Source: Oscillospiraceae bacterium (GTDB lineage: Bacteria; Bacillota; Clostridia; Oscillospirales; Acutalibacteraceae). From it: 64,000 nucleotides of DNA. Positions 1-9,118 of the stretch are shown piece after piece (the first letter of the stretch is position 1; each line of letters opens with the position of its first letter). The position numbers and the translations under genes are program-made. The stretch covers positions 310,001 through 374,000 of the forward strand of contig SVOY01000001.1 of the NCBI GenBank assembly GCA_015066105.1, in the 5' to 3' direction. A model generated the notes under the pieces. The model was not told the origin of the DNA, did not search any database, and worked only from the letters and a program-made list of their open reading frames with translations.

Positions 1-2397
1 TTTAAAAACACAGAAAAAAAGTGGCAGGACAAATGGGAGGACGCAGGCGTTTTCCACGCAGAGGATAACTGCGACAAGAAAAAGTTCTACGCTCTTGTAG
101 AATTCCCTTACCCCAGCGGTGCAGGTATGCACGTTGGTCACATCAAGGCTTATTCGGGTCTTGAGGTTGTTTCACGTAAGAGGAGAATGGAAGGCTATAA
201 TGTGCTTTTCCCCATCGGCTTTGACGCATACGGTCTTCCCACCGAAAACTATGCTATCAAAACAGGTATCCACCCCAGAAAGGTAACCGACGACAACATT
301 GCAAAGTTTACCTCTCAGCTTAAAAGGGTAGGCTTCTCCTTTGACTGGAACAGAGTTGTTGACACCACTGAGGAAGGCTATTACAAATGGACACAGTGGA
401 TTTTCCTTAAGATGTTTGAAAACGGTCTTGCTTTCAGAGATAAGACCCTTGTTAACTATTGCCCCTCCTGCAAGGTTGTTCTTTCAAATGAGGACTCGCA
501 GGGCGGTAAGTGCGACATCTGCCACAGCGACATTGTACAGAAGTCAAAGGATGTATGGTACCTTCGCATTACCGAATATGCCGATAAGCTCCTTGAGGGT
601 CTTAAGGAGGTTGACTATCTTCCCAACGTAAAGCTTCAGCAGGAAAACTGGATAGGTAAGTCAACGGGTGCATTCGTTAACTTTGACGTTAAGAATACAG
701 ATGAAACACTCCGTATCTATACAACCCGTCCCGATACACTTTTCGGTGTAACCTTTATGGTTATGGCTCCCGAGCATCCTATGCTTGATAAGTATAAGGA
801 TATGATTACAAACTTTGATGCCGTTGAAAACTACAGAGCCGAATGTGCCAAGAAAACTGAGTTTGAGCGTACTCAGCTTGTAAAGGACAAGACCGGCGTT
901 AAGCTTGACGGCTTTGTTGCAATCAATCCCGTTAACGGCAAGGAAATTCCCATTTTCATTTCAGACTACGTTATGATGGGCTACGGTACCGGCGCAATTA
1001 TGGCCGTTCCCGCTCACGACCAGCGTGACTATGATTTTGCAAAGGAATTCGGCATTGATATTATCGAGGTTATCAAGGGCGGTGACATTTCGGTAGAGGC
1101 CTACACCGGCGACGGCGAAATGGTTAACTCCGATTACCTCAACGGCTATAAGGATAAAAAGTCCTCAATCGCAAGAGTTCTTGAGGAGCTTGAAAAGAAG
1201 GGCATCGGTGAGCGCGGTGTTCAGTACAAAATGAAGGACTGGGCATTCAACCGTCAGCGTTACTGGGGCGAGCCTATCCCCATCGTTCACTGTGAAAAGT
1301 GCGGTATGGTGGCTGTTCCCTATGAAGAGCTTCCCCTTAAGCTTCCCGCAGTTGAAAACTTTGAGCCCGGTCAGGACGGCGAAAGCCCCCTTGCAAAAAT
1401 TGACGATTTCGTAAACTGCACCTGCCCCAAGTGCGGCGGCAAGGCAAAAAGAGAGACCGATACAATGCCTCAGTGGGCAGGCTCATCCTGGTATTTCCTT
1501 CGCTACATTGACCCCCACAACGACAGCGAGCTTGCCAATATGGAAAAGCTTAAGTACTGGATGCCCGTTGACTGGTATAACGGCGGTATGGAGCACGTAA
1601 CCCGCCACCTTATCTACTCACGCTTCTGGCACAAGTTCCTTTACGATATCGGCGCAGTACCCTGCGAGGAGCCCTATGCAAAGAGAACAGCCCAGGGTCT
1701 CATCCTCGGCCCCGACGGCGTTAAGATGAGTAAATCACGCGGTAATGTTATTGACCCCAACGAGGTTGTTGATGCCTACGGCGCAGACGTTCTTCGTACC
1801 TATGTACTGTTTATGGGTGACTATGAGCAGGCAGCTCCCTGGTCAGAAAGCTCAGTAAAGGGCTGTAAGAGATTTGTTGACAGAATCTGGAATCTGCAGG
1901 AAATCGTAACCGACGGCGACGATTTCAGTAAGGAGCTTTCATCCTCATTCCATAAGACAATCAAAAAGGTAACAGAGGATATCGAGGCTCTTAAGTATAA
2001 CACTGCCATTGCGGCTCTTATGACACTTCTCAACGCAATCTATGCAAAGGGCACAATCAACAAGGCAGAGCTCAAGGCACTTCTTCTTCTTGTAAATCCC
2101 TTTGCTCCCCACGTAACTGAAGAAATCAACGAGCTTGTTTTCACCGGCAGCGGTATGCTTGCCACCACCGAGTGGCCTTCATATGATGAAGCAAAGTGCG
2201 TTGACAGTGAAATTGAAATCGTTGTTCAGCTCAACGGCAAGGTAAGGGCAAAAATGAATGTTCCTGCAGATGTTGACCAGGCTGATGCGATTGCTATGGC
2301 CAAGGCAGACGAAAAGATTGCCGCTGAAATTGCAGGCAAAACAATCGTCAAGGAGCTTTACGTTAAGGGCAGACTTGTAAATATTGTCGTAAAATAA
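1..2397 (+). CDS. leuS: Leucyl-tRNA synthetase, 5' end outside window
   Basis: This enzyme charges tRNA-Leu with leucine in the cytoplasm. The frame is open from base 1, so the ORF-track start at 127 is internal; upstream residues read PYPSGAGMHVGH, the class I HIGH-type motif. The KMSKS motif (GVKMSKSRGNV) lies near codon 575. A zinc-knuckle pair (CPSC, CDIC) and the CP1 editing domain lie between, and the C-terminal anticodon-binding region ends in VNIVVK. About 798 codons are visible against a usual length near 805, so only about ten residues are missing. There is no sign of decay, and rpsU follows from its own promoter. The identification is secure. Confidence 0.97.
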   Translation, partial: FKNTEKKWQDKWEDAGVFHAEDNCDKKKFYALVEFPYPSGAGMHVGHIKAYSGLEVVSRKRRMEGYNVLFPIGFDAYGLPTENYAIKTGIHPRKVTDDNIAKFTSQLKRVGFSFDWNRVVDTTEEGYYKWTQWIFLKMFENGLAFRDKTLVNYCPSCKVVLSNEDSQGGKCDICHSDIVQKSKDVWYLRITEYADKLLEGLKEVDYLPNVKLQQENWIGKSTGAFVNFDVKNTDETLRIYTTRPDTLFGVTFMVMAPEHPMLDKYKDMITNFDAVENYRAECAKKTEFERTQLVKDKTGVKLDGFVAINPVNGKEIPIFISDYVMMGYGTGAIMAVPAHDQRDYDFAKEFGIDIIEVIKGGDISVEAYTGDGEMVNSDYLNGYKDKKSSIARVLEELEKKGIGERGVQYKMKDWAFNRQRYWGEPIPIVHCEKCGMVAVPYEELPLKLPAVENFEPGQDGESPLAKIDDFVNCTCPKCGGKAKRETDTMPQWAGSSWYFLRYIDPHNDSELANMEKLKYWMPVDWYNGGMEHVTRHLIYSRFWHKFLYDIGAVPCEEPYAKRTAQGLILGPDGVKMSKSRGNVIDPNEVVDAYGADVLRTYVLFMGDYEQAAPWSESSVKGCKRFVDRIWNLQEIVTDGDDFSKELSSSFHKTIKKVTEDIEALKYNTAIAALMTLLNAIYAKGTINKAELKALLLLVNPFAPHVTEEINELVFTGSGMLATTEWPSYDEAKCVDSEIEIVVQLNGKVRAKMNVPADVDQADAIAMAKADEKIAAEIAGKTIVKELYVKGRLVNIVVK

Positions 2398-2418
2398 GAA
2401 AAATACCTGTTTTAGCTA

Positions 2419-2447
2419 TTGACAACTGCTTTTCAATAATGTATAAT
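2419..2447 (+). promoter_or_regulatory. Sigma-A promoter for rpsU
   Basis: A perfect TTGACA (2419-2424) and TATAAT (2442-2447) are separated by 17 bases, with the rpsU start 58 bases beyond the -10. The match to the housekeeping consensus suits a highly expressed ribosomal protein gene and shows that rpsU is transcribed independently of leuS. Confidence 0.9.
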
Positions 2448-2505
2448 AGCTTTCGTATCCGTTTGGAAATATACCCCTGCTAACAGGTAAGGGAGGGAAA
2501 TATAA

Positions 2506-2682
2506 ATGAGTCAGGTAAAAGTTAAAGAGAACGAGTCACTCGACAGCGCTCTCAGACGTTTTAAGAGACAGACTTCACGCGATGGTATCATTCAGGAAGT
2601 TCGTAAAAGAGAACACTATGAAAAGCCGTCAGTAGCAAGAAAAAAGAAGTCTGAGGCTGCTCGTAAGCGTAAATTCAAGTAA
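2506..2682 (+). CDS. rpsU: 30S ribosomal protein S21
   Basis: This small basic protein of the 30S subunit helps mRNA base-pair with 16S rRNA during initiation. The 58-codon ORF is too short for the ORF track. It begins [20 protein letters not shown] and ends in a lysine/arginine-rich tail (ARKRKFK), the usual S21 form and length. A GGGAGG ribosome binding site lies 9 bases before the ATG. The gene is monocistronic, with a consensus promoter upstream and a strong terminator directly after the stop. Confidence 0.95.
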   Translation: MSQVKVKENESLDSALRRFKRQTSRDGIIQEVRKREHYEKPSVARKKKSEAARKRKFK

Positions 2683-2686
2683 TTTC

Positions 2687-2724
2687 AAAAATCACCCAAG
2701 GACTTCCATGGGTGATTTTTATCT
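2687..2724 (+). terminator. Rho-independent terminator of rpsU
   Basis: The 12-base arms AAAAATCACCCA and TGGGTGATTTTT flank a 10-base loop, and the right arm ends in a T run. The terminator starts 5 bases after the rpsU stop codon. Confidence 0.9.
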
Positions 2725-2754
2725 TATAGAAGAAAATATAAGGAGTAAAGAGCT

Positions 2755-3819
2755 ATGGCAGAACAGTTAAAGGCCTTTTTAAAAAAGGGCGAGGCCGCAC
2801 TCATAATGAGTGAGGAAAACATCTCTTATTTCACTGCTTTTCATTCTTCCAACGGTTACCTTGTTGTAACAAAGGATAAATCATATTTCCTCACCGATTC
2901 AAGATATGCCGAGGCGGCCCGCGATAAAATAAAAACTGTTGACGAGGTGCTTCTTTTAAGGTCAATGAAGGATGACCTTTACGGCCTTCTTGACAAGCTC
3001 GGTGTGAAAAAGCTTCACCTTGAAAGCGACAGAATTACCGTTAAAAGATTCAACGATATAAAAAAAGCAACTGCCCCGAGGCAGAGCGTTGTTGCCGACG
3101 GTGAGCTTGACGAAGCAATAAACGGCATCCGCATTAAAAAGAAGGATTATGAAATAAGCAAAATCAAAACCGCACAAAGAATAGCCGAAAAAGCCTTTGA
3201 CCATATACTTTCCTTCATTTCCACGGAAAAGACGGAAAAAGAAATTGCTCTTGAGCTTGATTATTTTATGCTCAGAAACGGCGCCGATGCTCTTTCCTTT
3301 GAAACAATAGCAGTCAGCGGAAAAAACAGCTCAAAGCCTCACGGTGTGCCCTCTGACAAAAAAATCGAAAGGGGAGATTTTATCACCCTCGATTTCGGTG
3401 CAGTTGTGGATTTTTACCACAGCGATATGACAAGAACCGTTGCCGTCGGCGAAGCTTCCTCAAAGCAGCTTGAGGTTTACGAAACCGTTCTTGAGGCTCA
3501 GCTTAAGGCTATTGAAAAAATCAAAGCGGGCGAAATCTGCAACGAGGTTGACAGGGTGGCAAGAGATATTATTGCCGCCAAGGGCTACGGGCAGTGCTTC
3601 GGTCACGGCCTCGGTCACGGTGTAGGCGTTGAAATACACGAAACACCGTCGCTTAATCCGAGCAGTACGTATATCCTTGAACAGGGGAATATTGTAACCG
3701 TTGAGCCGGGAATTTATCTGCCGGGCGAGTTCGGTGTAAGAATTGAAGATATGGGCGCCGTAACCGAAAACGGCTTTGATAATTTCACAAAAAGCGAAAA
3801 GAAGCTTATTGTGCTTTAA
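2755..3819 (+). CDS. M24 metallopeptidase, Xaa-Pro aminopeptidase type
   Basis: It likely removes N-terminal residues preceding proline from peptides in the cytoplasm. The 354-residue length fits the short Firmicutes PepP/PepQ-like form: a creatinase-like N-terminal domain (about residues 1-120) followed by a pita-bread catalytic domain. Metal ligands are visible in LDFGAVVDFYHSDMTRT (two Asp), in HGLGHGVG (His) and in VEPGIY and RIEDMG (two Glu). An AAGGAG site precedes the ATG. hflX follows 27 bases later and may be co-transcribed. Whether it prefers aminopeptidase or dipeptidase substrates cannot be told from the sequence. Confidence 0.9.
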   Translation: MAEQLKAFLKKGEAALIMSEENISYFTAFHSSNGYLVVTKDKSYFLTDSRYAEAARDKIKTVDEVLLLRSMKDDLYGLLDKLGVKKLHLESDRITVKRFNDIKKATAPRQSVVADGELDEAINGIRIKKKDYEISKIKTAQRIAEKAFDHILSFISTEKTEKEIALELDYFMLRNGADALSFETIAVSGKNSSKPHGVPSDKKIERGDFITLDFGAVVDFYHSDMTRTVAVGEASSKQLEVYETVLEAQLKAIEKIKAGEICNEVDRVARDIIAAKGYGQCFGHGLGHGVGVEIHETPSLNPSSTYILEQGNIVTVEPGIYLPGEFGVRIEDMGAVTENGFDNFTKSEKKLIVL

Positions 3820-3846
3820 TATTTTTTTGAAAAGGATTGTGCCTTT

Positions 3847-5094
3847 ATGACACTTTACGAAAATTCACAAAAGCAGGAAAAGGCTCTGCTTGTAAGCGTT
3901 GATACGGGCGATTTTGATGCCGAGGTTTCCATTGACGAGCTCGGCGAGCTTGCCGATACGGCAGGTGCCCTTGTGGTCGGCAAGGTAATACAAAAGCGCG
4001 AGGCCCCCGAAAAGGCAACCTTTGTCGGCGTGGGCAAGCTTGCTGAGATTATTGCCTTCTGCTGCACCGAAGAGGTTGATATAATTATTGTTGACAGTGA
4101 GCTTTCACCCTCACAGCAGAGGAATCTGGAAAAGCTGACAAGCGTAAGAGTTATTGACCGTACAATGCTGATACTCGATATTTTTGCAATGCGTGCAAGA
4201 ACTGCCGAGGGTAAGCTTCAGGTTGAGCTTGCTCAGCTTCGCTATCAGCTTCCGCGCCTTGCAGGTCAGGGTACCGCGCTTTCACGTCTGGGCGGCGGTA
4301 TAGGTACAAGAGGCCCCGGTGAAACCAAGCTTGAAAGTGACAAGCGTCATATAAGAAGACGCATACAGAAGCTTGAAGAGGAGCTTGCCGCCCTTGAAAA
4401 GCGCAGAGGACAGATGCGTAAGCGCCGTGAAAAGGACGGCGTGCAGACCGTTGCCATTGTGGGCTATACAAATGCAGGCAAGTCCACTCTTATGAATGCA
4501 CTTACCGATGCGGGTGTTCTTGCACAGAACAAGCTTTTTGCAACCCTTGACCCCACCTCTCGCGCGCTCATATTGCCCGACGGCAGGCAGGTTATGCTCG
4601 TTGACACCGTCGGCCTTATAAGAAGACTGCCCCATAAGCTTGTTGAGGCCTTTAAATCAACCCTTGAAGAGGCCGCGGCGGCAACAGTTATTCTTAATGT
4701 CTGCGATGCCTCTGACGAGTACGCCTCAGAGCACCTTGAGGTTACAAAAAATCTCCTTAAGGAGCTTGGCTGTGAGAATAAGCCCATAATATCCGTTATG
4801 AACAAATGCGACCTTGTGGGCGATATTTATTCAATGCCTACCTTCGGCAAAACGGTTATGATTTCCGCACTTAACAAGCGCGGCTTTGATGAGCTTCTTG
4901 ATGCAATACTCAGGGAGCTTCCGCCGACAAGAAAGCAGGTTGAGTTTATGCTCCCGTTTTCTGCAGGGGCCTTTGCCGCCCGTATCCGTAAAGAGGGCGT
5001 TGTGCATGAGGAGGAATACCGACCCGAGGGCTTATATATGAAGGCTACGGTTGATATACTTCTTATTGAAGAGGGGAAGAGCTTTCTTCTGTAG
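3847..5094 (+). CDS. hflX: GTPase HflX
   Basis: HflX is a ribosome-associated GTPase that splits stalled 70S or 100S ribosomes under stress. The 415-residue protein has the N-terminal glycine-rich HflX domain (RLGGGIGTRGPGETKLE near residue 145), a coiled-coil linker of Lys/Arg/Glu, then the G domain: G1 GYTNAGKST, G3 DTVG and G4 NKCD. The C-terminal end overlaps the convergent DUF4830-like gene by 32 bases. The upstream neighbour is the M24 peptidase, in the same direction. All nucleotide-binding motifs are intact. Confidence 0.95.
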   Translation: MTLYENSQKQEKALLVSVDTGDFDAEVSIDELGELADTAGALVVGKVIQKREAPEKATFVGVGKLAEIIAFCCTEEVDIIIVDSELSPSQQRNLEKLTSVRVIDRTMLILDIFAMRARTAEGKLQVELAQLRYQLPRLAGQGTALSRLGGGIGTRGPGETKLESDKRHIRRRIQKLEEELAALEKRRGQMRKRREKDGVQTVAIVGYTNAGKSTLMNALTDAGVLAQNKLFATLDPTSRALILPDGRQVMLVDTVGLIRRLPHKLVEAFKSTLEEAAAATVILNVCDASDEYASEHLEVTKNLLKELGCENKPIISVMNKCDLVGDIYSMPTFGKTVMISALNKRGFDELLDAILRELPPTRKQVEFMLPFSAGAFAARIRKEGVVHEEEYRPEGLYMKATVDILLIEEGKSFLL

Positions 5095-5596
5095 CGGCAG
5101 CGGTGCTTTCCTGTGTCGGTCTGCAAAAGCCGTGCATAAAGCCGCCAAGCTCAGTTGAGCATATGTCACCGCCTATAACAACCCCGTCAAGGGTCAGCAG
5201 GTTGCCCCTTATAATACCGTCGCTGTTTTCGTAGCCGGGATAGTTAAGAATTTCATAGCTCCAGGCTTTGACTCTTGTGTTTTTATATTTTTCAAGGTTG
5301 AAGCCCTGGGTTTTCTGAAGCTCGTTATAGCTCTGATAGCTTTCGTCAAACTCTGAAGGTATAACGGTTTCCTTTACCTCAAGAGGGTCATCCGAAATTT
5401 CCCAGCCGAAGTAGCTGAAAAAGGCCTTGCGGTCCTCATCGGTTTCCGCTTTAAGGCTGACGTCTGAAAAATTACCCACCGTTGCGGTTTTATTCTGTGA
5501 CACGGAAAGTACACCGCCGATAACGGCAAAGACAGCGACAACTGCAAATATACATACCTTTTTTATAAAATCTGATTTTACTGATACAACAAACAT
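5063..5596 (-). CDS. Membrane-anchored DUF4830-like protein
   Basis: The function is unknown. The 177-residue protein begins with a short charged stretch and one hydrophobic segment (about residues 11-30), so it is probably anchored in the membrane with the rest outside; there is no lipobox cysteine. The phrases FGWEISDDP, IPSEFDESYQSYN and VKAWSYEILNYPG match what I recall of DUF4830, a small domain family common in spore-forming Clostridia. A GGGGAG site lies 6 bases before the ATG. The tail is acidic and Ser/Thr/Ala-rich, and its 3' end overlaps hflX tail to tail by 32 bases. Confidence 0.7.
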   Translation of the reverse strand: MFVVSVKSDFIKKVCIFAVVAVFAVIGGVLSVSQNKTATVGNFSDVSLKAETDEDRKAFFSYFGWEISDDPLEVKETVIPSEFDESYQSYNELQKTQGFNLEKYKNTRVKAWSYEILNYPGYENSDGIIRGNLLTLDGVVIGGDICSTELGGFMHGFCRPTQESTAAATEESSSPLQ

Positions 5597-5673
5597 ATTA
5601 AACTCCCCAATCGTTTTTTTATAATATATATGCTTGATTTTCAGCTGAAAGAACGGGGAAGCAGAGGTGTTTT

Positions 5674-7536
5674 ATGGATTATATCCCATACAATTCAAGA
5701 AACAGTATACATAAAAGCCGTTTTGGTGCCGTAAAAGAGGGAGAGCACCTTGTTTTCAAGGTGATTTTACCCCGTAATCTTCAGTGCAGCGGCGTTGACC
5801 TTGTTATAAGAAGCGACAAGGGCGAAAGCAGATATCTGCCTATGGGCTGGCTTTCAATGGAGGGCGAAAACCAGGAATGGTGGGCACTGGGCTATACTGC
5901 CGAAAAAGCTGATATCTATTTTTATCATTTTGAATATAACACTCCCTGGGGAAGAACGAAAATAATGCATAACGGCAACTGCCTCGGTCTGCTTGCTGAA
6001 GGCTCAGAGCAGTGGCAGCTTACGGTTTACGGCAAAGCTTTTACTACTCCCGATTGGCTTAAGGGCGGAGTTTTCTATCAGATTTTCCCCGACCGTTTTT
6101 ATTGCTCGGGCGAAAAAAAGAAAAACGTTCCCTCAGACAGAGTTTTACGCACCGACCTTGAAGGTGAGCCCGAATGGCGACCCACAAGCGAGGGAAAGGT
6201 GCTTAACAATGACTATTTCTGCGGTGACCTCAAGGGTATAACCGAAAAGCTTGAGTACATTGCATCTCTCGGCGTCACCTGCCTTTATCTCAATCCTATT
6301 TTTGAGTCCCAGAGCAATCACCGCTACGATACCTCTGATTACAGCAAAATTGACCCCTTGCTCGGCACACAAAAGGATTTTGAGGCTCTTTGCAAAATGG
6401 CCGAAAGGCTCGGTATCTCCGTAATTCTTGACGGTGTTTTCAGCCATACGGGCGATGACAGCATCTATTTCAACAAATACGGCAGATATGAAAACAAGGG
6501 AGCATATCAGTCGCCGCAATCAGAATACCACGATTGGTATAAATTTCTTAAATATCCCGAGGAATACCATTCCTGGTGGGGAATAAGCATTTTGCCCGAA
6601 ATCAGGGAGGAAAGCCCCTCCTTTATTGAGTTTATCGCAGGCGAAAACGGAATTGCCCGTAAGTGGCTCAGATGCGGTGCCCGCGGCTGGCGGCTTGACG
6701 TTGCCGATGAGCTTCCCGACGTTTTTCTTGATGAATTCAGAAAAGCCGTCAAAAAGGAAAATCCCGAAGCACTTGTGCTCGGCGAGGTGTGGGAGGATGC
6801 ATCAAACAAATTCAGCTACGGTGAAAGACGCCGCTACTTCGGCGGAAAGCAGCTTGACAGTGTAATGAATTATCCCTTTGCCGAGGCAATTATCAGCTTT
6901 ATAAGAAGCGGTAAGGTTGAAGGCTTTTCAGATAAAATTCTGACTATTCTTGAAAATTACCCGAAATGCTGCATTGATGTGCTTATGAATCACATCGGCA
7001 CTCACGATACAATGAGGGCAATTACCCGCCTTGCGGGCGAAAGCTGTGAATACCGTGACAGACAGTGGCAAAGTGAGCATTTTCTTTCACAAAAGCAGTA
7101 TGAGCTGGGCATTAAGCTGCTTAAGCTTGCCTCGGTTATTCAGTTCACACTGCCCGGTGTGCCCTGCATTTATTACGGCGACGAGGCAGGAATGGAGGGC
7201 TACAAGGACCCCTTCAACCGCAAATTTTACCCCTGGGGCAAAGAAAATGCCGAGCTTATTGAGCATTACAAAAGCCTCGGCGCAATGCGTAAAGCCTGCA
7301 GCTGCCTGAAGGACGGTGAATATTACACCGTTTCTGAAATGCTTGGCTGCCTTGCTTATGTAAGAAAAGGCAGGGATGAAGAAATTATGGTTATTATCAA
7401 CCGCAACGAGCACCCCGTAGATTATTATTTACCCCAAAGCTGGCATAACTCAAAGGCTGTTTTCGGCTCTGAAATGCAGGGGTATAAGGCGGTGCTTGAT
7501 GCACTCGGTGCAATCATACTTAAAAAGGAGAATTAA
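5674..7536 (+). CDS. GH13 alpha-amylase family enzyme, neopullulanase/cyclomaltodextrinase type
   Basis: It probably hydrolyses alpha-1,4 (and perhaps alpha-1,6) bonds of maltooligosaccharides or cyclodextrins in the cytoplasm, since no signal peptide is visible. The 620-residue protein has an N-terminal CBM34-like beta domain (about 1-125), then the catalytic barrel opening at GVFYQIFPDRFY. Conserved regions are DGVFSHTG, GWRLDVADE (nucleophile Asp), GEVWED (acid/base Glu) and HIGTHDT (transition-state Asp). The C-terminal beta domain follows. prmA begins one base after the stop, so the two are probably co-transcribed. The region I His is in an unusual VFSHTG context, as in the GH13_20 group. 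Confidence 0.9.
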   Translation: MDYIPYNSRNSIHKSRFGAVKEGEHLVFKVILPRNLQCSGVDLVIRSDKGESRYLPMGWLSMEGENQEWWALGYTAEKADIYFYHFEYNTPWGRTKIMHNGNCLGLLAEGSEQWQLTVYGKAFTTPDWLKGGVFYQIFPDRFYCSGEKKKNVPSDRVLRTDLEGEPEWRPTSEGKVLNNDYFCGDLKGITEKLEYIASLGVTCLYLNPIFESQSNHRYDTSDYSKIDPLLGTQKDFEALCKMAERLGISVILDGVFSHTGDDSIYFNKYGRYENKGAYQSPQSEYHDWYKFLKYPEEYHSWWGISILPEIREESPSFIEFIAGENGIARKWLRCGARGWRLDVADELPDVFLDEFRKAVKKENPEALVLGEVWEDASNKFSYGERRRYFGGKQLDSVMNYPFAEAIISFIRSGKVEGFSDKILTILENYPKCCIDVLMNHIGTHDTMRAITRLAGESCEYRDRQWQSEHFLSQKQYELGIKLLKLASVIQFTLPGVPCIYYGDEAGMEGYKDPFNRKFYPWGKENAELIEHYKSLGAMRKACSCLKDGEYYTVSEMLGCLAYVRKGRDEEIMVIINRNEHPVDYYLPQSWHNSKAVFGSEMQGYKAVLDALGAIILKKEN

Positions 7537-7537
7537 A

Positions 7538-8470
7538 ATGAGCGACTGGACAGAAGTAAAAATCAGCGTTAATGCCGATGATGTTGATAAGGCTGGCGAT
7601 ATAGCTTCAATGGTTGTGCCCTACGGCATTTATATTGAGGATTACCGTGACCTTGAAAAGGAAGCCTGGGAAATAGCACATATTGACCTTATTGACGAAG
7701 ACCTTCTTGCAAAGGACAGGACAAAGGCGATAGTCCACGTTTACATTTCACCCGAGGAAAATCCCAACGAGGCCGTGGCTTTTCTTCGCGAAAGATATAC
7801 GGCTGAGGGCATTGAGAACGAGATTATTCTCAATCAGTGTAAAAATGAGGACTGGGAGAACAACTGGAAGCAGTATTTCCATCCCATTCCCGTTGGTGAA
7901 AGGCTTCTTATCAGACCCACCTGGGAGGATGAATTTGAAGCAGGGGACAGAAAGGTGCTCAACATTGAGCCGGGTCTCGCCTTCGGCACGGGCACACACG
8001 AAACCACAAGGCTCTGCCTTGAAACCCTTGAAAAGCATATTCACAAGGGTACAACCGTGCTTGATATCGGTTGCGGCAGCGGCATACTTTCAATAGCCTC
8101 ACTTCTCCTCGGTGCAGAAAAGGCTGTGGGTGTTGATATTGATGCCCTTGCCGTTAAAACCGCCATTGAAAACGGTGAGGTGAACAACCTCAGACAGCCC
8201 GAGTATACAATCCTACAGGGCAATCTTACCGATAAGGTTAGCGGAAGGTTTGACGTTGTTGTTGCCAACATAGTTGCCGATGTTATCATAATGTTCTGCA
8301 AGGACGTTGCTTCATTTATGAAGGAGGATGCTCTTTTCATCACCTCGGGAATTATTGACACCCGTGAGCAGGATGTTATTGACGCCTTCAATAAGTACGG
8401 ATTTGAAATCAAGGCACGCCACACAAAGGGCGGCTGGGTCTGCTTTGAGTGTATAAAAGGTAAAAACTGA
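7538..8470 (+). CDS. prmA: Ribosomal protein L11 methyltransferase
   Basis: PrmA trimethylates ribosomal protein L11 using S-adenosylmethionine. The ORF track starts at 7496, but AAGGAG directly before the ATG at 7538 and the family N-terminus (MSDWTEVKIS) fix the start, giving 310 residues. The SAM motif VLDIGCGSGILS and the preceding FGTGTHETT are intact, as is the catalytic-site motif VVANIVADV. The N-terminal substrate-recognition domain is full length. It is linked to the GH13 gene by a one-base gap and to the YdcF-like gene by another, suggesting a single transcript. Confidence 0.95.
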   Translation: MSDWTEVKISVNADDVDKAGDIASMVVPYGIYIEDYRDLEKEAWEIAHIDLIDEDLLAKDRTKAIVHVYISPEENPNEAVAFLRERYTAEGIENEIILNQCKNEDWENNWKQYFHPIPVGERLLIRPTWEDEFEAGDRKVLNIEPGLAFGTGTHETTRLCLETLEKHIHKGTTVLDIGCGSGILSIASLLLGAEKAVGVDIDALAVKTAIENGEVNNLRQPEYTILQGNLTDKVSGRFDVVVANIVADVIIMFCKDVASFMKEDALFITSGIIDTREQDVIDAFNKYGFEIKARHTKGGWVCFECIKGKN

Positions 8471-8471
8471 T

Positions 8472-9074
8472 ATGTTAAAGATTAAAAGAATATTTGCAAT
8501 ATTTATTGCTCTTGCAGTGCTTGGCTCGAGCCTTATTTTAGGTATAAACTTTTTTGTGATTCTTTCGCAGAGTAAAAATATTCTGAGCGTTGAAGAGGCT
8601 TCACAGAAGACGGACACACAGTATATTATGGTGCTCGGCTGCGGAATAAAAGACGGCAGACCTTCTGATATGCTTGAGGACAGACTTTTAAGGGCACTTG
8701 AGGTTGCAAAGGAGCTTCCCGAAGCAAAGCTCATACTTTCGGGAAACAATGCGGGCCCTGAATATAACGAGGTCGGAGTTATGAAAAGCTTCTGCCTTGA
8801 AAAGGGCTTCGACGAAAAGCGCATCCTTACCGATGATAACGGCTTTTCAACGGGTGCGAGTGTAACCAACCTCAAAAAGGTTTTTGACGGCAAAAGGGTA
8901 ATTATTGTCACACAAAAATACCACCTTTACAGAGCCTTGCACATTTCATCGCAGTTTGATTTGCAGGCTTACGGTGTTGCTTCAAATCAGCGCAAGTACA
9001 AAATGCAGATATATTATTCTCTTCGTGAGGTACTTGCAAGAAATAAGGATTTTGTAAAATATTTTGCAGTATAA
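8472..9074 (+). CDS. YdcF/SanA/ElyC-type DUF218 protein
   Basis: Members of this family are membrane-anchored and affect cell-envelope integrity in Enterobacteria; the biochemical role is unsettled. The 200-residue protein has one N-terminal transmembrane segment (about residues 6-30), then the DUF218 fold: YIMVLGCGI, the Arg/Leu helix DRLLRALEVAKE, LILSGNNAG, STGASVTNL and VTQKYHLYRAL. It starts one base after the prmA stop. A long perfect hairpin terminates the transcript just downstream. Confidence 0.85.
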   Translation: MLKIKRIFAIFIALAVLGSSLILGINFFVILSQSKNILSVEEASQKTDTQYIMVLGCGIKDGRPSDMLEDRLLRALEVAKELPEAKLILSGNNAGPEYNEVGVMKSFCLEKGFDEKRILTDDNGFSTGASVTNLKKVFDGKRVIIVTQKYHLYRALHISSQFDLQAYGVASNQRKYKMQIYYSLREVLARNKDFVKYFAV

Positions 9075-9116
9075 AAATGGGCTGTAAAAAAACGAAGGTT
9101 TTTTTACAGCCCATTT
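9075..9116. terminator. Bidirectional terminator
   Basis: The 18-base arms (AAATGGGCTGTAAAAAAA and its exact complement) flank a 6-base loop. T-rich stretches on each strand serve both the YdcF-like gene (+) and the alpha/beta hydrolase gene (-), which converge here. Confidence 0.9.
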
Positions 9117-9118
9117 GT

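Noticed and set aside
8312-8911. 199-residue minus-strand ORF
   Set aside because: It is antisense to prmA and the YdcF-like gene, both well supported.
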